The position numbers and the translations under genes were made by a program. Below, one piece after another: positions 9,390 through 17,218 of a stretch of 64,000 nt of DNA; the first letter of the stretch is position 1; each line of letters starts with the position of its first letter. The DNA is from Actinomadura xylanilytica (lineage in GTDB: Bacteria; Actinomycetota; Actinomycetes; Streptosporangiales; Streptosporangiaceae), in NCBI RefSeq assembly GCF_030283145.1, contig NZ_JASNWE010000004.1:923704-987703 (forward strand). The letters are read 5' to 3'. Below the pieces are notes generated by a model. It ran no database searches and was not told where the DNA came from. It saw only the letters and a program-made list of their open reading frames with translations.

Positions 9390-10376
9390 GTGAAATCCAA
9401 GGCCGTCGCGCTGCGGGCCGTGCGCATACTGCTGATCCTGCTCGCACTGGCCTTCTGCGCCTACAGCCTGGTGTCCTCGTGGGACGACGCCGTCCAGGCG
9501 TTCCAGCAGATGTCGTGGTTCACGCTGGTGGGCGCGTTCGCCGCCGGGTGCGCCGGGCTGTTCGCCTGGATGCTGGGCTGGCGGACCTTCCTGGCCGGGC
9601 TCGGCTCGCCGCTGCCACTGAAGGCCGCGTTCCGGATCCAGTACATCTCGCAGCTCGGCAAGTACGTGCCCGGCAAGGTGTGGGCGCTGGTGACCCAGGT
9701 CGAGCTGTCCAGCGAGTACAAGGTGTCGCGGGCGCGCAGCATCAGCGCCACGCTGCTCGCGGTGGCGACCTCGACCGCGTGCGGCCTGGCCGTCGCGGCG
9801 GTGACGCTGCCGCTGACCTCGGCGGCGGCCCGGGACCGCTACTGGTGGCTGTTCCCGCTGGCGCCGGTGCTGCTCGCGATGCTGCACCCGAAGATCGTGA
9901 CGTGGTGCCTCGACACCGCGCTGAGGCTCGTCCGGCGGCCCCCGCTGGAGCACCGGGTGAGCCTGGGCGCGACGCTGGTGGCGGTCGGCTGGACGGTGCT
10001 CGGCTGGGCGCTGTTCGGCGTGCACCTCTGGCTGCTGTGCGGGGCGGCGGGCGGCAGCGGGGCCGGGCTCCCCTTCCTGGCCACCGGCGCGTACGCACTG
10101 GCGTTCGTGGCGGGCTTCCTGGCCTTCATCGCCCCGGGCGGGATCGGCGCGCGCGAGGCGGCGCTGGTGCTGGTGCTGTCCCCGGTGCTCCCGGCGGGCG
10201 CCCCCGCCGTGGTCGCGATCGCGTCCCGGGTGGCGCTGACCGTGGCCGACCTCGTGGGCGCGGGCATCGCGTTCCTGCTCGGCCGGACGGGCGGCGGCGG
10301 CCCCGGCGGACAAGATCTGCCCGGCGGAGATGTCGCGGGATCGGTTGCGGAGCGCGCCGTCGACCCGCTGCCATGA
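9390..10376 (+). CDS. Lysylphosphatidylglycerol synthase TM/UPF0104 family membrane protein
   Basis: An integral membrane protein of 328 residues with about eight hydrophobic segments. The conserved family stretch is QYISQLGKYVPGKVW near residues 85-100, with a second at FIAPGGIGAREAALVL near residue 250. This is the YbhN/AglD-like group, homologous to the flippase domain of MprF and often found beside polyprenyl-linked sugar genes. A role in lipid or lipid-linked sugar translocation is inferred. The start is GTG at 9390. It is divergent from the methyltransferase and followed by a decayed STAS segment in the same frame. Confidence 0.82.
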   Translation: MKSKAVALRAVRILLILLALAFCAYSLVSSWDDAVQAFQQMSWFTLVGAFAAGCAGLFAWMLGWRTFLAGLGSPLPLKAAFRIQYISQLGKYVPGKVWALVTQVELSSEYKVSRARSISATLLAVATSTACGLAVAAVTLPLTSAAARDRYWWLFPLAPVLLAMLHPKIVTWCLDTALRLVRRPPLEHRVSLGATLVAVGWTVLGWALFGVHLWLLCGAAGGSGAGLPFLATGAYALAFVAGFLAFIAPGGIGAREAALVLVLSPVLPAGAPAVVAIASRVALTVADLVGAGIAFLLGRTGGGGPGGQDLPGGDVAGSVAERAVDPLP

Positions 10377-10439
10377 GGAGCGGATCGAGCCGCCGAGGAC
10401 GACCCGGATCGAGCGAGTGCCGGGTTCGGCGGAGTCGAT

Positions 10440-10595
10440 GTTCGAGCGGCGGTTCACCGAGAGGACCGTGGCGCGCTTGTCCGTCACCTCGATCGGCAAC
10501 GCATGTGCCGCCGGATCCTTGAGCGCACCGGCCTGGACCGGCGCATCCACATCACCGCGACCATCGACGTCGCCATCACCCATCTCAGCCGCTGA
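10440..10595 (+). pseudogene. remnant of an STAS-domain anti-sigma-factor antagonist (C-terminal end)
   Basis: In the frame of the preceding gene, after its stop, the translation ends with RRILERTGLDRRIHITATID and then VAITHLSR and a stop. This matches the usual end of RsbV/BldG-type STAS domains (RR.LE.TGLD.....DLDAAL). There is no start codon or N-terminal half, and the sequence before residue LVRHLDRQ is not STAS-like. I read it as a decayed gene; a chance match is possible because only about 30 residues carry the signal. Confidence 0.4.
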
Positions 10596-10623
10596 AACCG
10601 TGCGCTGTACCGCCGCACGGTTT
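10595..10623 (+). terminator. hairpin after the STAS remnant
   Basis: A perfect 10-bp stem, AAACCGTGCG with CGCACGGTTT, closes a 9-base loop and overlaps the stop of the remnant. The T-run at 10621-10623 is short. It likely ends transcription from 9390. Confidence 0.65.
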
Positions 10624-11220
10624 CGGGCCGCCGCGTCCCTGGCGCGGTCCGGGCGCAGGCAGCAGAGAACCACCTGAGGCGATCTCCGAAAAACTGCGTT
10701 GGTCGAAGTAGATATTCGCGGGAGTGTGGGGTAGTGTTCCTGTCATCGACGAAGAACAAGTCCATCAGACGCGGCAGAGGACGAACTGCCCGGTGAAGTG
10801 GATGGCGCAGGCCGGGCGTGCCGGGGTCAACGCAAGGCAAGGGACTCTGGCAGCCGGTCGGGCGCCCGGCGGTCAACGGGCCGCCGACAGCACCAAAGCA
10901 AGTGCAGGTGAAGGAAAGAACGCAGGTAGGGAAGACAAGGAAGGGGGTTCTCGGCGCCATCGGGATCGCCCGTCGCAGGCTCCAGTCACGCCGCGCGGGT
11001 ACCGCAGCTCCACAGATTGGACGGTGGTCTACGGTCACGCATTCGCGATCCCCGCGCCCCCGCCCCAGGCGGTCGGCGCGGAAGACAACCGGCTCCAGCG
11101 CCGGATAGATGGTGTTGTACCTCGTGGCCCCGGCGCCCTTCTTGGCGCCGGGGCCTCATCACCGTTTCCCCCTGCCAGAACGTGCCCGGCATGTACGCAC
11201 ACGGCAGTACGGAAGGTTCC
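10624..11220 (+). promoter_or_regulatory. long untranslated leader of the MerR-like gene
   Basis: About 600 bases without a convincing gene. It includes an AT-richer start around 10680-10740 (candidate promoter, with TAGTGT near 10732), a purine-rich stretch about 10897-10950, and a strong hairpin at 11126-11155. No reading frame shows the codon bias of neighbouring genes. The length and the terminal hairpin suggest a structured 5' leader or a separate small RNA, but no known riboswitch class was recognised. Confidence 0.4.
11126..11155 (+). terminator. perfect 12-bp hairpin in the leader
   Basis: GGCCCCGGCGCC at 11126-11137 pairs with 11144-11155 around the loop CTTCTT. It lies 65 bases before the MerR-like start. 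It could be an intrinsic terminator or attenuator, or the end of a short upstream RNA. Confidence 0.6.
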
Positions 11221-11652
11221 GTGACAGCACCCCGGCCGGCCAGGACCGGCACCGATCCGCAGCACCCTGACCCCCAGCACCCTGACCCGCGCCTCGCGCA
11301 GCCGGTCTCGGGGCACGACCAGCCCGAGGACACGCTGAACGACAAGCTCGACGACGAGGACTACCCGGCCTACAGCATGGGGCGCGCCGCCGAGATCCTC
11401 GGGGTCACCCCAGGGTTCCTGCGCGGCCTGGACGCCGCCAAGCTGTTCGTCCCGCAACGCTCGGCCGGCGGGCACCGCCGCTACTCCCGCTACCAGCTGC
11501 GCCTGGCCCAACGAGCCCGCGACATGATCGACCAGGGCACCGCCATGGAAGCGGCCTGCCGCATCATCATCCTCCAAGACCAGCTCGCCGAAGCCGACCG
11601 CATCAACACCCAACTCCAACACCGCCTCGACCGGGACCCCGAACAGGACTGA
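11221..11652 (+). CDS. MerR-type helix-turn-helix regulator
   Basis: A small DNA-binding protein of about 143 residues. After a low-complexity N-terminus with a duplicated QHPDP, the MerR-type winged helix begins near residue 47 (YPAYSMGRAAEILGVTPGFL) and includes the wing AGGHRRYSRYQLRLAQRA. A short helical tail follows (IIILQDQLAEADRINTQLQH) that could dimerise. There is no ligand-binding domain, as in BldC-like and other short actinobacterial MerR proteins. I chose GTG at 11221 because GGAAGG precedes it at good spacing; an ATG at 11191 lacks a ribosome site. Targets are unknown. Confidence 0.78.
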   Translation: MTAPRPARTGTDPQHPDPQHPDPRLAQPVSGHDQPEDTLNDKLDDEDYPAYSMGRAAEILGVTPGFLRGLDAAKLFVPQRSAGGHRRYSRYQLRLAQRARDMIDQGTAMEAACRIIILQDQLAEADRINTQLQHRLDRDPEQD

Positions 11653-11658
11653 TCCGCC

Positions 11659-11892
11659 ATGGCCGGGGGTTCCGTTTGGCGATCCCTCATCGAGACAGCT
11701 CGTGGCGTGAACATCGGGACGGCCGACCTGCGGGAACGTCGTCTCCCGGATCCGGCGGACTACTACTGGCCCGGCCGCTCATCCGGCCGAGGCGGCAAGA
11801 TCCGCTGCCGGCAGTGCAGGGCGCCACTGCGGATGTCCGACGGTGAACAGGTCCGGCGCGTGCTGCTCAAGATCGTCGCACCCCGGCTGTGA
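11659..11892 (+). CDS. small hypothetical protein with one CxxC pair
   Basis: A 77-residue open frame starting six bases after the MerR-like gene. It contains KIRCRQCRAPLRMSDGEQ, which could bind a metal or be a remnant of a longer protein. Its last 26 bases overlap the 3' end of the opposite glycosyltransferase gene. No family was recognised and no strong ribosome site is visible, so it may not be expressed. Confidence 0.3.
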   Translation: MAGGSVWRSLIETARGVNIGTADLRERRLPDPADYYWPGRSSGRGGKIRCRQCRAPLRMSDGEQVRRVLLKIVAPRL

Positions 11893-13033
11893 CGGCGGGG
11901 CCGGAATCCGTGCCCGCGAGCAGGGTCTCCAGGTAGGTCGTCCAGACCGGGCCGTGGTCGACGCGGTCGACCGCGGCCCTCAGCCGTTCGGGCTCGCCCG
12001 GGGCGTAGAAGCGCGTCAGGGCCCCGGTGAGCGAGGCGACGTCGTCCGGCTCGCAGATCAGGCCGTCGACGCCGTCGCGGACCTGGCCGGCGAACCCGCC
12101 GACGCTGGTCGCGATGACGGGGACGCCGTGCTCGTAGGCCATCCAGACGTTCTGCGAGGCGGTGGCGGCGCGGTAGGGCAGGACGAGCGCGTCGGCGGCG
12201 GCGAACAGCTCCGGCACCTCGGCGGCGGGCACGTAGCCGGGCCGCAGCTCCACCCGTCCGGCGAGGCCGAGCTCGCCGATCAGCGCGCGGGTCTCGTCGA
12301 GCCCGCCCCAGAACTCGCCCGCGACGGTCAGCGAGACGTCCTCGGGGCCCGCCGCGAGAGCGCGCAGCAGCACGTCGAGGCCCTTGTACGGGCGGACCAT
12401 CCCGAAGAACAGCAGCCGCCGCGCCGTCCCGCCGTCCCGCGCGGGACCAGGCGCGGGGGCGGACGCGGGCGCGGCGAGGCCGTCGGACCCGGCGGACGGG
12501 GCGGGACTCGGCAGGTGGGCGGGCATCTCGGCGACGCGCACCGGACGCGCCGTCAGCCCGCGGGCCAGGCCCGCCTGCTCGTCGGAGTGCACGAGGATGC
12601 CGTTCACCCGTCCGAGCAGGGCCTTCATCAGCGGCCTGTCGTAGGGCTTGCGCTCGTGCGGCAGCACGTTGTGGCAGAGCGCGACCACCGGGGCGCGGCG
12701 GCCGAGCCCGGCGAGGATGCCGAGGTAGGACGGGACCTGCACGGGGCTGAGGACGGCCAGCACGACCAGGTCGTAGGAGCCCAGCCCGCGGCCGGTGCGC
12801 CACCAGCCGTCCGGGCGGCGCCAGTCGAGCCGGTGCCGGGTGCCCGCGAACGGCTCGCCCTCCGGATCGGAGATCGTCTGCTGCCCGGGGTAGAGGAACC
12901 CGGGGTACTGCGCGCGCCACGACTCGATGACGACGGTGTGCCCGGCGGCGCCCAGCCGGTGCGCCAGCTCGGTGGTGTGGTGCGCGCCGCCCCCCTTGTA
13001 GGGGAACGCGGGACCGACGACGGCGATCCTCAT
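11867..13033 (-). CDS. Glycosyltransferase family 4
   Basis: A 388-residue GT-B enzyme starting MRIAVVGPAFPYKGGGAHHT, with the N-terminal glycine loop. The C-terminal half contains LLFFGMVRPYKGLDVLLRAL and VAYEHGVPVIATSVGG-like donor-site features (WMAYEHGVPVIATSVGGF). The canonical first Glu of EX7E lies in a divergent segment (LPYRAATASQNVWMAYEHG). It is translated with the upstream GT2 gene (ATGA overlap, 13030-13033). The sugar and acceptor are unknown; by context it builds an envelope glycan. Confidence 0.82.
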   Translation of the reverse strand: MRIAVVGPAFPYKGGGAHHTTELAHRLGAAGHTVVIESWRAQYPGFLYPGQQTISDPEGEPFAGTRHRLDWRRPDGWWRTGRGLGSYDLVVLAVLSPVQVPSYLGILAGLGRRAPVVALCHNVLPHERKPYDRPLMKALLGRVNGILVHSDEQAGLARGLTARPVRVAEMPAHLPSPAPSAGSDGLAAPASAPAPGPARDGGTARRLLFFGMVRPYKGLDVLLRALAAGPEDVSLTVAGEFWGGLDETRALIGELGLAGRVELRPGYVPAAEVPELFAAADALVLPYRAATASQNVWMAYEHGVPVIATSVGGFAGQVRDGVDGLICEPDDVASLTGALTRFYAPGEPERLRAAVDRVDHGPVWTTYLETLLAGTDSGPAVTAGVRRS

Positions 13034-13941
13034 GTGTCACCCCGCGAGCGGACGATCAGGTCGGCGAGCAGCGCCAGCGAGGCGATGATCAGCCCGGTGA
13101 TGAAGAGCATCACGGTGTTGTTGGCGAAGTACCCGAAGCGCACGACCATGTCGAACACGCCCTTGACCAGGGCGATTCCGAGCAGCCACAGCGCCAGCGG
13201 CATCAGCACCTTGAGCGGGTTGAAGTACATCACCATCCGCAGCACCTGGAGGATGTACCGGTAGGCGTCCTTGGTGAAGTGGAACTTGGACGTGCCGGCC
13301 CGCTTGGCGTACTCGATCGGCTCGTACCGCACCGGGTGCTGGTTCGACAGGAACGCGATCGTGATCGTGGTGACGCAGGAGAACCCGGGCGGCAGCAGCC
13401 GCAGGTAGGGCAGCGACACCTCGCGGCGGAACGCGCGCAGCCCGGAGTTCAGGTCGGGGATCTTGGAGTTGGTGAGCCGCTCGGCCACCTTGCGGATGAA
13501 CCACTTGGCCGGGACGCGCAGCGCCTTGTGCGTGCCCTCCTCGGACGTGCGGGCGCCGACCACCTGGTCGATCGACGGATCGGCGTCGAGGATCTCGACC
13601 AGCTCGGGGATCCGCTCGTTCGGATAGGACATGTCGGCGTCGGTCCACACCACAATATCGCCGCGGGCCTGCTGGGAGCCGATCCGCCGGACGGTGCCCG
13701 AGCCGCTGTTGTGCTGGAAGGCCATGATCCGCATCTGCGGGAAGCGCGGTTCGGCCTCGCGCAACCGGGCCAGCGTGGCGTCGCTCGAGGAGTCGTCGAC
13801 GGCGAGCAGCTCGTAGGTCTTGCCGCTGTTGTCCATCGCCTTGCAGATGCGCTCGACCTCGTCGATGACGTGGTCCTGCTCGTTGTAGCAGGGCAGGACG
13901 ATCGTCACGTGCACGCGTTCGGTAGTGGCCTCGGTACTCAC
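13030..13941 (-). CDS. Dolichol-phosphate mannosyltransferase-like GT2 with C-terminal membrane anchor
   Basis: A 303-residue protein. Residues 1 to about 225 form a GT2 catalytic domain (VTIVLPCYNEQDHVIDEVER, AVDDSSSDAT, WTDADMSYP near residue 98). Two hydrophobic segments follow (LMPLALWLLGIALVKGVF and NTVMLFITGLIIASLALLAD). This architecture is that of polyprenyl-phosphate hexose synthases, which load a sugar onto a membrane lipid for use by GT-C enzymes; a large GT-C-like protein is encoded just upstream. The start is GTG at 13941. The 118-base gap before it shows no obvious gene. Confidence 0.85.
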   Translation of the reverse strand: MSTEATTERVHVTIVLPCYNEQDHVIDEVERICKAMDNSGKTYELLAVDDSSSDATLARLREAEPRFPQMRIMAFQHNSGSGTVRRIGSQQARGDIVVWTDADMSYPNERIPELVEILDADPSIDQVVGARTSEEGTHKALRVPAKWFIRKVAERLTNSKIPDLNSGLRAFRREVSLPYLRLLPPGFSCVTTITIAFLSNQHPVRYEPIEYAKRAGTSKFHFTKDAYRYILQVLRMVMYFNPLKVLMPLALWLLGIALVKGVFDMVVRFGYFANNTVMLFITGLIIASLALLADLIVRSRGDT

Positions 13942-14059
13942 GCAGCGCGAGAATACCCGCCTTGAAGACCCGGGGCGTCCCGTCCGGCCCTCCGGGTGCG
14001 CCTTTCGCGGCGCCGCGCGCCGGGCCGGGCGCGGGTCAGGGGCCAGGTCAGGACGCGGG

Positions 14060-16204
14060 TCAGGGGGCGGTGGGCCGGGAGATCCAGACGTTGACGCTCA
14101 GCCCCCAGCTCCCGCCGGGGGGCACGGTCAGCGTGCGGCCGTCCTGCCGGGTCTTCAGCCGTATCACCTGGGCGGCCGGGCCGTACGGGGCCACCTGCCC
14201 CGGCTCCGCGCCCATGATCACCGGCTCCCGGCCGGCCTCCTGGATCTTCCCGATCACCCGCAGCACGTCGGCCGGCTGGGCGGTCGCCGCCGTCCGGGCC
14301 GCGGGCAGCCCGCACATGCCGCGGATCACCTGGAGGAACCGGTCGGCGGTGGCGCGCTCGACCACCACGACCGACCCCCGGTCGCCCAGCCGCGCGCACA
14401 TGCCGTCGACCGCCGCGACCTCGCCCTGGTCGACCTTGGAGACCAGGAACCCGCCGGACGTCAGCAGGACGGGCGCCACGAGCAGCACCACCGCGACGCC
14501 CACGGCCCAGCGGGTGGGGCGCGGCCCGTACCCGAGGCGGCGGACGCGGCGGAGCACCCAGGCCGTCCCCCACACGGTGAACAGCAGCAGCCCGGGGATG
14601 ACGAGCCCGATCAGCCGCCGCGACGCCCACGGGTGGTCGGGGGTGATGCCCGGCCGCAGCAGCACCTGCGCCGTCGTCCAGACGACCACGGCGTACGGGA
14701 GCAGCCACTCGGGCGACCGGCCGCGCAGCAGCCGCCGCACGAGCAGCGCCGCGCCGAACGTGGCCAGCAGCAGCGCGGGCAGGCCGATGTACCAGATCAC
14801 CCAGTAGAGGGACAGCTCCGTGTACTGCCGGGTGCCGTCGACCGGCAGGTGGCCGATCCGCTGCACCAGCTCGATGAAGTGCGCGTTGAGCAGGTCGTCG
14901 GGGTTGTCGGGGACCCGCCGCACGGTCTGCACCAGCGGCCGGACCGCGAAGCCCGCCATCACCAGCACGGTGAGGACGGCGGCGGCGCCCGGGAGCCGTC
15001 CCCTGGAGATCGCGGCACCCGCCCGCCGCAGCCGGGACCCGGTCGCGTCCCACTTCAGCAGCACGACCATGAGCACGGTGGCGGCGGCCAGCGCCGCCGT
15101 GATGAGCAGCAGCGGATCGAACGAGGCGTGCAGGTACCTCAGGTACGGCCGGGACAGCGTGAACCCCTCGGTGAGGCCCGCGCCCGCGCCGATCACGAGC
15201 CCGGCGGCCAGCGGGTACCCGGTCCGGCGCCCGCGTGCGACGAGCAGCCCGGCGAACACCAGGACCGGCAGGATGTCGCGCAGCCCGTCGACGCGGACCA
15301 GCACGATGAGCCCGAGCGCCAGGCCCGCCAGGAACGCCTTGGCCCGCGCCGAAGGGACCCGTCCGGACGCGCCGCCGGGCTCCCCGACGTCGTGCAGCAG
15401 GGCCAGGCCGCCGAGCAGCAGCACCAGCGCGGGCAGCTCGCTGAACGTCGAGCGCGACGCCCACAGCATCGGCAGCGTCAGCGCCAGCAGCAGCGCCCCG
15501 CCGGGAGCCCAGCGCGGCCCGACCAGCCGCGCGACCAGGCCCCCGAACGCCAGCACGGCGCACGCGCCCAGCAGCGGGGCCATCCACAGCACGCCGTGGG
15601 TGCCGCCGATCCAGCCGCCGAGCGCGAGCACCATCGGCAGCCCCGCCATGAACTGCGGGACGATCGCGCCGCCGTCCTGGTAGAAGGCCGGGCTGGCGTA
15701 CTCCAGGACGCCGTCGCCGCCGCCGAACGCCTCGCGCATCTGCGGGATCGGCAGCGAGCCGTGATCGGCCAGCCAGATCGCGAACTGCGCGTACGAGGCG
15801 GGGTCGCGGCGCACGATGATCTGCTCGGAGCACATGACCACCTGGACCACCAGGAACCCGCCGGCGACCGCCAGCGTCCCGCCGGTGGACCACCACGACA
15901 CGGCGCCGAGCCCGCCGCCGCTCTTCCCGCGGTCCCCGTCGCCGGGCCGATCGCCGGTCCCGGCGCCGCGCGGGGTGCCGCCGGCGCGCGGACGGGTGCG
16001 CAGGCCCTGCCACAGGGCCAGGGCCGCCACCGGCACGAACAGCGCGATCGTGGGGGCGGGGCGGAAGACCCCGGCCAGCAGCAGCGGCAGCGAGACCACC
16101 AGCCACGCCACGATCAGCAGCGCCGGGGCGACCGTGATCCGGGCGAGCAGCCGGCCCGCGCTCACCGCCTCGCCCCCGGGTCGTCCCTCACTCCGCTCAT
16201 TCAT
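14060..16204 (-). CDS. Large polytopic membrane protein, probable GT-C-type glycosyltransferase
   Basis: A 714-residue protein with about a dozen hydrophobic segments and a soluble C-terminal part of about 120 residues. An acidic loop, RRDPASYAQFAIWLADHG, near residue 130 follows the early membrane segments. Such an Asp in the first extracytoplasmic loop is typical of GT-C enzymes that use polyprenyl-phosphate sugars. No specific family can be named from sequence alone. The adjacent DPM1-like gene could supply its lipid-linked sugar donor. The start (ATG 16204) is 70 bases from the divergent gene at 16275. Confidence 0.65.
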   Translation of the reverse strand: MNERSEGRPGGEAVSAGRLLARITVAPALLIVAWLVVSLPLLLAGVFRPAPTIALFVPVAALALWQGLRTRPRAGGTPRGAGTGDRPGDGDRGKSGGGLGAVSWWSTGGTLAVAGGFLVVQVVMCSEQIIVRRDPASYAQFAIWLADHGSLPIPQMREAFGGGDGVLEYASPAFYQDGGAIVPQFMAGLPMVLALGGWIGGTHGVLWMAPLLGACAVLAFGGLVARLVGPRWAPGGALLLALTLPMLWASRSTFSELPALVLLLGGLALLHDVGEPGGASGRVPSARAKAFLAGLALGLIVLVRVDGLRDILPVLVFAGLLVARGRRTGYPLAAGLVIGAGAGLTEGFTLSRPYLRYLHASFDPLLLITAALAAATVLMVVLLKWDATGSRLRRAGAAISRGRLPGAAAVLTVLVMAGFAVRPLVQTVRRVPDNPDDLLNAHFIELVQRIGHLPVDGTRQYTELSLYWVIWYIGLPALLLATFGAALLVRRLLRGRSPEWLLPYAVVVWTTAQVLLRPGITPDHPWASRRLIGLVIPGLLLFTVWGTAWVLRRVRRLGYGPRPTRWAVGVAVVLLVAPVLLTSGGFLVSKVDQGEVAAVDGMCARLGDRGSVVVVERATADRFLQVIRGMCGLPAARTAATAQPADVLRVIGKIQEAGREPVIMGAEPGQVAPYGPAAQVIRLKTRQDGRTLTVPPGGSWGLSVNVWISRPTAP

Positions 16205-16274
16205 CGATGCGGAGCGTAGCGGGGATGACGAGGCGGTGGCCTCCGGCCGGCCGGGCGGGCTCTACGCTCACCTC

Positions 16275-17147
16275 ATGACCAAGCCCGATGGACCCGCCGG
16301 AACCGGCGGCCGTCCCGCGGCGGACCCCGCCGGCCTGCTGCGCGACCGGCTGGCGGCCGACCCGTCCCGCCCGCTGGTGACCTTCTACGACGACGCGTCC
16401 GGCGAACGGGTCGAGCTGTCGGCCAAGACCTTCGACAACTGGGTGGCCAAGACCGCCAACCTGCTGGTGGACGGTCTGGCCGCGGAGCCGGGCGGCCGGG
16501 CGGTGCTGGTGCTGCCGCCGCACTGGCAGAGCGCGGTGTGGCTGATGGCGTGCTGGGCGGCCGGTCTCGTGGCCGAGCCGGTCGATCCGGACGCGGTGCG
16601 GCCCGGATCCCGGACCGTTCCGGCCGGCCCCCTGGGGGCCTCCGCGCCGTACATCCTGGCGGCCTCGGAGGAGGTGCTGGGAGAGGTGGCCGGCGACCGG
16701 GACGCTGAGGAGGTCGTCGGGCTGTCGCTGCACGCGCTCGGCGGGCCGCTGAGCGAGGTCCCCGCCGGCGTCGTCGACTACGCGGTCGAAGTGCGCGCGT
16801 ACGGCGACCGGTTCGCCGCGGACCCGTCCGTCACGCCTGACGCGCCCGCCCTTACTGTGACAAAGGTCACATCGAGTGCGGCGGAGCTGGTGGCCGCAGC
16901 CCGCCGGAGAGCGGAGAAATGGGAGCTTGACGCGCACGACCGAGTGCTGGTTGACATGTCGTACGCCACACTCGACGGGGTTCTGGCGGGCCTGCTCGCA
17001 CCACTAACCTCGGGTGCTTCGGTCATAATCCAACGAAACTTTGACAAAGCGTCCCTAGATCGACGAGTGACCCTGGAGCATGTGACCGCGGTCGCGGGAC
17101 TCCCCGGATGGAATGACGCATCCGGGTCCGTACGCCGCCTCGCCTGA
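16275..17147 (+). CDS. TIGR03089-family protein (AMP-binding-like, truncated fold)
   Basis: A 290-residue actinobacterial protein resembling the N-terminal part of acyl-CoA synthetases (SAKTFDNWVAKTANLLVDGL, VLVLPPHWQSAVWLMACWAAG) but lacking the C-terminal adenylation signature region. This matches the TIGR03089 group, of unknown function and commonly found beside LCP genes. The start ATG at 16275 is the first in frame after the divergent promoter region. Codon use becomes less GC-rich from about 16850 to the end. A substrate-activating role is not supported by the sequence seen. Confidence 0.8.
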   Translation: MTKPDGPAGTGGRPAADPAGLLRDRLAADPSRPLVTFYDDASGERVELSAKTFDNWVAKTANLLVDGLAAEPGGRAVLVLPPHWQSAVWLMACWAAGLVAEPVDPDAVRPGSRTVPAGPLGASAPYILAASEEVLGEVAGDRDAEEVVGLSLHALGGPLSEVPAGVVDYAVEVRAYGDRFAADPSVTPDAPALTVTKVTSSAAELVAAARRRAEKWELDAHDRVLVDMSYATLDGVLAGLLAPLTSGASVIIQRNFDKASLDRRVTLEHVTAVAGLPGWNDASGSVRRLA

Positions 17148-17218
17148 CCTAATCTCTCTTTGCTCTCGCCTTGACGCCCCGCCCCCTGGAAGTGGGCCAG
17201 CCCCCGGACACGGAGCCG

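Noticed and set aside
10330..10677. A 115-codon rightward frame over the STAS remnant
   Set aside because: Low-complexity Ser/Arg/Thr composition, no ribosome site, and it crosses both the preceding gene end and a terminator hairpin.
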